Origin: Coriobacteriales bacterium
GTDB lineage: Bacteria; Actinomycetota; Coriobacteriia; Coriobacteriales; UBA8131
Direction of reading: 5' to 3'
Length of the DNA stretch: 9,499 nt
Assembly: GCA_031286975.1 (NCBI GenBank)
Contig: JAITTM010000008.1
Location: forward strand, 1-9,499
Positions 5,702 through 9,499 of the stretch are shown one piece after another. The notes beneath the pieces were generated by a model. The model saw nothing but the letters and a program-made list of their open reading frames with translations, had not been told where the DNA came from and did not search any database. Both the position numbers and the translations under genes were made by a program. Position 1 is the first letter of the stretch, and every line of letters begins with the position of its first letter.

Positions 5702-7237
5702 ATGACACTGGTTCATTGGTTGTATCTGGGGGTCGCACTGCTGGTGATGGTCGCCCTTATCCTCAGGAAGGAAATCGTCCTTCCTTGCATTCTGGGCATC
5801 TTCCTCATCGGTCTGGCCTACACGCAAAACGTCATCTCGGCGGTGTCGATACTCTATAACAGCGTCGTGGTCTCCGCCACGGAGCTTCTGGGCATCATCA
5901 TCGTCATCGCACTCATCACCACGCTGTCAAAGGGGCTGGCCTCGCTGGGCTCCGATGAGCTGATGATACGCCCCATGGCCAAGCTCATCCGTGGGCGGCA
6001 AAGCGCGTTTTTCATTGTGGGTGCGGTCATGCTGGTATTCTCGTGGTTTCTCTGGCCCTCGCCGGCGGTGGCGCTCATCGGCGCTCTGCTGCTGCCCGTT
6101 GCCATCAAGGCGGGGCTTCCCGCCATCTGGGTCGCGGTCTCGATGAACATCTTCGGGCACGGCATCGGGCTCTCGTCTGACTTCTTCATCCAGGGCGCTC
6201 CCAGCATCACAGCAGGAGCCGCCGGTGTTGACACAAACGCCATCCTGCTCTCGTCCGTGCCCGTCTGGGCAACCATGAGTCTCGTGATAATCGCGGTATC
6301 CTACGTGTTCTTCCGCCGCGACATGAAGGCTCTCGACGCATCGTCTGCTGCCAAGGGCACAGCATCCGCCAAGGCGCAAGCCGTCTCTACTACAACCCAA
6401 GCTGGGCAGAAAACCGGCGCGTCCCTCTCATCATCCGTCCCAGCTTCCCAACCCACTGAGAGCCTCAACTCCTCTGACGGTGCGGCTTTCGGCAAGCTCG
6501 ACGTGGCTCTGCAAGCTCTGGGCACCGCGCAGCCCGCCAATCCCGGTGAGCAGCGCGTCTTTACCCCCTTTGCCAAGTTCATCGCCGTTCTCACCCCCTT
6601 TGCCTTCGTGCTCGACATCGTGCTCATGATCGTCTTCGAGCTGCGCGGCGGAGACGCAACCGCCTTGGTGGGTGGCACGGCACTTTTGCTGCTCAGCATC
6701 ATCATGGTGTTCAGGGGCGACTTCTTGGGCAACCTCGATGTCATTGCCGATTACGTTCGCGAGGGCTTCCAGTTCGCGCTCAAGATATTCGCGCCCGTTG
6801 TGGTTATCGCGGCCTTCTTCTTCTTGGGCAACGGCGAAATCGCCCTCAAGGTCTTTGGTGAGGGCGCGCCCAACATCTTGGGCGACGTGAGTTTTGCGCT
6901 CTCGAATTCCGTTGCGATAGGCAAGATACCCGCGGTTGGCATCGAGACGCTCGTGGCGATCATCACCGGCATGGACGGCTCGGGCTTCTCCGGCCTGCCC
7001 ATCGTGGGCTCGATTGCCCAGGCCTTTGGTGTGGACGCGGGCTTTAACGTCGCGGCGCTGGCGGCACTCGGTCAGGCTGTGACCGTCTGGGTGGGCGGCG
7101 GCACCATCATCCCCTGGGGCGTCATCCCCGTTGCCGCCATCTGCGACGTGCCCCCCGCCGACCTCGCTCGCAAGAACCTCATCCCCGTAGCCTGCGGCAT
7201 CCTGGCCGCCGCCGTGGTGACGGTCTTTCTTATCTGA
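5702..7237 (+). CDS. Two-halved integral membrane transporter, ion-transporter/organic-anion type
   Basis: 511 aa. The N-terminal half (about 1-205) and C-terminal half (about 289-511) each carry several membrane segments and a Gly/Ser/Pro-rich re-entrant-like stretch: GLSSDFFIQGAPS (156-168) and GMDGSGFSGLPIVG (423-436). VWVGGGTIIPWG (462-473) follows in the second half. Two related halves around polar Gly-rich loops are typical of secondary carriers of the ion-transporter superfamily (dicarboxylate, gluconate, Na+/H+ types), but I cannot name the family firmly. The halves are joined by an unusually long hydrophilic loop (about 206-288) rich in Ser, Ala, Thr and Gln. Start: the frame is open from a GTG at 5645, but the ATG at 5702 has AAGGAGAGGAG seven bases upstream and begins directly with a membrane helix. 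Context suggests uptake of the substrate, or export of the product, of the neighbouring flavoproteins. Confidence 0.85.
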   Translation: MTLVHWLYLGVALLVMVALILRKEIVLPCILGIFLIGLAYTQNVISAVSILYNSVVVSATELLGIIIVIALITTLSKGLASLGSDELMIRPMAKLIRGRQSAFFIVGAVMLVFSWFLWPSPAVALIGALLLPVAIKAGLPAIWVAVSMNIFGHGIGLSSDFFIQGAPSITAGAAGVDTNAILLSSVPVWATMSLVIIAVSYVFFRRDMKALDASSAAKGTASAKAQAVSTTTQAGQKTGASLSSSVPASQPTESLNSSDGAAFGKLDVALQALGTAQPANPGEQRVFTPFAKFIAVLTPFAFVLDIVLMIVFELRGGDATALVGGTALLLLSIIMVFRGDFLGNLDVIADYVREGFQFALKIFAPVVVIAAFFFLGNGEIALKVFGEGAPNILGDVSFALSNSVAIGKIPAVGIETLVAIITGMDGSGFSGLPIVGSIAQAFGVDAGFNVAALAALGQAVTVWVGGGTIIPWGVIPVAAICDVPPADLARKNLIPVACGILAAAVVTVFLI

Positions 7238-7255
7238 GGCAGCATCTGAGGCAGC
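7232..7255 (+). repeat. Tandem 12-bp duplication across the transporter stop
   Basis: ATCTGAGGCAGC occurs twice back to back (7232-7243, 7244-7255). The unit is a multiple of three and contains the TGA, so a second in-frame TGA follows four codons after the first. Probably a recent slippage duplication. Confidence 0.85.
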
Positions 7256-7291
7256 CATAAAACCTTGCGGAGACGGGCGCGCCCAAAAGCA

Positions 7292-7326
7292 CCTGTCTTT
7301 GCTGCTATCGACACAGCGAAGACAGG
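7292..7326. terminator. Hairpin 1 of convergent spacer
   Basis: CCTGTCTTTGCTG (7292-7304) pairs with CAGCGAAGACAGG (7314-7326): 13 pairs including one G-U, with a 9-nt loop. On the minus strand it is followed by TGCTTTTGG, a short U-run, so it may act as a terminator for the surface-protein transcript. It also lies 54 bases after the transporter stop. Confidence 0.45.
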
Positions 7327-7348
7327 GCACGCGCCTCTGGTATTGTTG

Positions 7349-7378
7349 ACACTGCAAGGATCAAAGCCCTTGCAGTGT
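7349..7378. terminator. Hairpin 2 of convergent spacer
   Basis: ACACTGCAAGG (7349-7359) pairs perfectly with CCTTGCAGTGT (7368-7378), 11 bp with an 8-nt loop. There is no U-run on either side, so terminator function is uncertain. Confidence 0.4.
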
Positions 7379-7385
7379 GGCTGTG

Positions 7386-7430
7386 GGTTGATGCTATTCG
7401 CTTTGGCGACCGCAGCGAATAGCATCAACC
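7386..7430. terminator. Hairpin 3 of convergent spacer, perfect 17-bp stem
   Basis: GGTTGATGCTATTCGCT (7386-7402) is the exact reverse complement of AGCGAATAGCATCAACC (7414-7430), with an 11-nt loop. It starts 23 bases after the stop of the minus-strand surface-protein gene, in terminator position, but no U-run follows on either strand. It could be a bidirectional terminator, an RNA-stabilising end or a dispersed repeat. Confidence 0.5.
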
Positions 7431-7453
7431 GCGTCTGTCTGGATCGACCGTCC

Positions 7454-9499
7454 TCACGACCAAGTGGCAACGGCCGTGACGGTTGTGTTGAAGACAGCAG
7501 ACGTGCCACCCAGTACAAGAAGCTTCGTAATAGAATCCTTGTAGGCAGAGGTTATTCCTGCAGCAGCACTGGTCTTGCCGATGTTAGCAAGTAAGATAGG
7601 ATATTTGAGTGCCCCGCCCGCCGTTGCGTCAATAGAAGAGATACCGGTAGTAATGATGACTTCAGTGAGGGGGACACCTTCTCTTGCGCAGACTTTGAAT
7701 ACCTCACCTGAGGTTTGGTAGCGGTCTGCTCCAATAGCTCTGTGATACCAGTTCTTGCCAGGCGCCATACCTTTGGCATCTGCCGGGTCGATCAAATTGC
7801 AAGCAACCTCTGCCGCGGCTGTGGTTGCCCCGCCAACCGCAATGATCTCATCGAAGTTTCCCTTCGCAAGGATGTTTTGGGTAGCAGCTGTCAGCTTGCC
7901 ATTGCTTTGCACAAGGAAGATGGGAAAGTGCGCATAGGCGGCAAGCGCGGAAGCACTGAGACCATCAGGGAAGCTGGTGCCGGTAACCAGAATGGCTGCC
8001 TTCTTTCCCGTGCCGTTTTTCCAGCTAGGCGGAGAGCTGTAAGAGCTTGCATCGCCACCTGCTGGATGCTGCCATGAAGTTGCAGAGACTGCCTCGTAGA
8101 TCTTCTCCGCAGTTTCATATCTATTGGCTCCGGCGATTCTGGTCACATCAGAGCCTACCACGTTGGTAATCTGGTTTTTCACGGTATTACTGACCATGGC
8201 GGTGCCGCCGATGATGAACACTTTTTTTACGCCAAGTGTCACTAATGCCTGCTTGGCCTGCGGAGAAAGACTCCCGGATGCTGTTGTTAGGATGGGCGCG
8301 TCATAGATGCCGGCAAGCCCAGCAGCAGAAAGCGCGTCAGTCCAGGCATTCGCAGCCCCCGAGACGACGATGGCAGTGGTTGCCGAGGTTCGATTGTATG
8401 TTGCTATCATCTTCATGGTGTCGTAGCGCCCCGCGCCGTCAAGGCGGGTAAAGGGGATCTCACGCCGCCCTGTCAGTGTGTTGAAGTAATACGACTGCCC
8501 GCCTATCTCGATAAGCCCCGTGCGCATACGCCCCGTGCTGGGATCAAAGTAGTATTGATAACCGCCTATCGTCTGCAAGCCTGTCTGCATGATGCCCGTG
8601 CTGTTGAAGTAATACGTCGAACCGCCTATCGTCTGCCGCCCCGTTTTAGGCGTACCGCTCAAATCCAGATAGTATTTTTGATCCCCGATAGTCACCCAAC
8701 CGGTGTCTGAGATGCCGTGTTGATAGAGCAGTTTTGTAAGGGGGGTGTCGAGCAGTTCCATCGGGTAAACGATGGCCACGGCACTGACACCACTGGTTCC
8801 CAAAAAACTGGTGTCGATGTTAATGCCAAGGACATCAAGGTAGCCAGCCCAGATGAGCTGCGAACAATAAAAGCTGCTGCGTGTGCGTGTGTTGATGAAG
8901 TTCCAGTTATAGGGTTTGCCTATCTGAGAGTAGCACCAGTCTGCAATGGTCGCGTCCTGTGCCGCCGTTGTTGAGGTCACATCGACAACAAAGCAGGTTG
9001 CGTGGCGCTTGTCCCAGTCGTTGTCTTCAAGCGTTACCCCACTGTCCAATGCGGAGACCGCATTGTTGGATTCCTTGCTGTATGTTATAGCAGCATGACC
9101 TGTGGGCAAGGCACCAAAGGCGGGGTCACTGGTAATAAGGATTCTGCCTTTTACAAAGTTCTCAGCTTTTGGATACACGCCTACCGACGGCCCCTTGTAT
9201 ACATAGCCCGAGTCCCCCGGGCTTGCGCTGCCACCTAATGTTGTAAGGGCACCTGAGGAAGCAGTATCCTGCTCTAATTCTGGAGAGACCACACCAAAAA
9301 TCAACTCCTGCATATAGGCGATGTAGTCTTTCTCCGGTTGCGTCAGCTCCCTGCCCTGCTCACTTGAGTTCATGAGCAAAATCACAGCCTTTTGTGATGC
9401 CACGAACTGCTCTATCTCTTCGTTTGAGGCAGTGGCAGTTGAGGCAGCCTGATCCACCAAGGCACCCTCACCATAGATTGCCACGATGTTCTCTAAAAA
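7454..9499 (-). CDS. Cell-surface protein: permuted papain-like domain, aromatic repeats, three CWB2 repeats (5' end missing)
   Basis: The frame stays open to the right edge, so the N-terminus and signal peptide lie outside the window. Residues below are numbered from the internal GTG at 9484. A YiiX-type permuted papain-like domain (about 94-245) has candidate catalytic His130 in GHAAI and Cys207 in FYCSQLIW; this family acts as amidase, peptidase or esterase, often on wall or lipid-linked substrates. Four 20-21-residue aromatic repeats (262-342, pattern GxxTIGGxxYYF) resemble choline/glucan-binding repeats. Three CWB2 (cell wall binding 2) repeats follow: about 346-440 (opening RLDGAGRYDT), 449-565 (RIAGANRYET, with an extra loop near 468-494) and 582-676 (RAIGADRYQT). 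The third has ISSIDATAGGAL where FPDGLSASAL-type sequence is usual. Likely exported and non-covalently wall-attached. Lower GC than the metabolic genes; no evident link to them. Confidence 0.92.
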   Translation of the reverse strand, partial: FLENIVAIYGEGALVDQAASTATASNEEIEQFVASQKAVILLMNSSEQGRELTQPEKDYIAYMQELIFGVVSPELEQDTASSGALTTLGGSASPGDSGYVYKGPSVGVYPKAENFVKGRILITSDPAFGALPTGHAAITYSKESNNAVSALDSGVTLEDNDWDKRHATCFVVDVTSTTAAQDATIADWCYSQIGKPYNWNFINTRTRSSFYCSQLIWAGYLDVLGINIDTSFLGTSGVSAVAIVYPMELLDTPLTKLLYQHGISDTGWVTIGDQKYYLDLSGTPKTGRQTIGGSTYYFNSTGIMQTGLQTIGGYQYYFDPSTGRMRTGLIEIGGQSYYFNTLTGRREIPFTRLDGAGRYDTMKMIATYNRTSATTAIVVSGAANAWTDALSAAGLAGIYDAPILTTASGSLSPQAKQALVTLGVKKVFIIGGTAMVSNTVKNQITNVVGSDVTRIAGANRYETAEKIYEAVSATSWQHPAGGDASSYSSPPSWKNGTGKKAAILVTGTSFPDGLSASALAAYAHFPIFLVQSNGKLTAATQNILAKGNFDEIIAVGGATTAAAEVACNLIDPADAKGMAPGKNWYHRAIGADRYQTSGEVFKVCAREGVPLTEVIITTGISSIDATAGGALKYPILLANIGKTSAAAGITSAYKDSITKLLVLGGTSAVFNTTVTAVATWS
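8459..8701 (-). repeat. Four short aromatic cell-wall-binding repeats within the surface-protein gene
   Basis: Four units of 60-63 bp encode GWVTIGDQKYYL-, GRQTIGGSTYYF-, GLQTIGGYQYYF- and GLIEIGGQSYYF-type repeats. DNA identity is locally retained: AACCGCCTATCGTCTGC is exact at 8560-8576 and 8620-8636, CCGCCTATC also occurs at 8499-8507, and GTTGAAGTAATACG occurs at 8480-8493 and 8603-8616. This suggests recent unit duplication or gene conversion. Confidence 0.8.

Noticed and set aside
4556..5827. Long antisense open frame (423 codons) opposite the FAD oxidoreductase
   Set aside because: No domain; the plus strand has clear FAD motifs and a ribosome site. It also spans the 117-bp spacer, as expected for a chance frame.
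7346..7351. TTGACA as a promoter -35 box in the convergent spacer
   Set aside because: No -10-like hexamer lies 15-19 bases downstream and no plus-strand gene follows.
6431..7357. Antisense open frame (308 codons) opposite the transporter
   Set aside because: Charged, His/Asp-rich shadow of the hydrophobic transporter frame, without a recognisable family.
7265..7594. Plus-strand open frame through the convergent hairpin cluster
   Set aside because: It runs through three hairpins into the end of the minus-strand surface-protein gene and resembles no protein.
9482..9484. GTG as the true start of the surface protein
   Set aside because: No ribosome site or signal peptide follows, and the frame is open to the window edge, so the gene very likely starts outside.

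Overview
The window looks like a chromosomal segment of a gut-type actinobacterium of class Coriobacteriia, most likely Eggerthellaceae or a close relative (Eggerthella, Slackia, Gordonibacter). This rests on gene content, not on a database match. The signs are a Tat-exported flavin reductase paired with a multiheme cytochrome c lipoprotein, a LuxR-type regulator with a large multi-pass membrane domain beside it, and a surface protein with CWB2 wall-binding repeats. The metabolic genes are GC-rich and the surface-protein gene is visibly less so.

Layout. On the minus strand, positions 643-2373 encode a Tat-lipoprotein FAD reductase of the fumarate/urocanate reductase superfamily. After a 14-nt gap it is followed by a cytochrome c lipoprotein (1-628) with at least five haem motifs, cut by the left edge. 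A 364-bp control region (2374-2737) separates this pair from a divergent plus-strand gene (2738-4177) for a LuxR-type regulator with a multi-pass membrane sensor. Two more plus-strand genes follow: a second, cytoplasmic FAD oxidoreductase with a striking cysteine cluster (4280-5584), and a two-halved membrane transporter with a long hydrophilic central loop (5702-7237). A hairpin-rich convergent spacer (7238-7453) then separates this block from a large minus-strand surface protein (7454 to beyond 9499). That protein carries a permuted papain-like (YiiX-type) domain, four short aromatic wall-binding repeats and three CWB2 repeats. Its 5' end lies outside the window.

How the genes may work together (inference). 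The exported flavoprotein and haem lipoprotein would form an extracytoplasmic terminal reductase that passes electrons to an organic acceptor. The membrane-bound regulator would sense that acceptor or a related signal and switch on the module. The transporter and the cytoplasmic flavoprotein could take up and process the acceptor or its product. The substrate is not readable from sequence. The reductase keeps the FAD fold and the catalytic-type His of the family, but appears to lack the Arg residues that define fumarate and urocanate reduction. The surface-protein gene is probably an unrelated neighbour.

No tRNA, rRNA, CRISPR array, transposase or integrase was seen.
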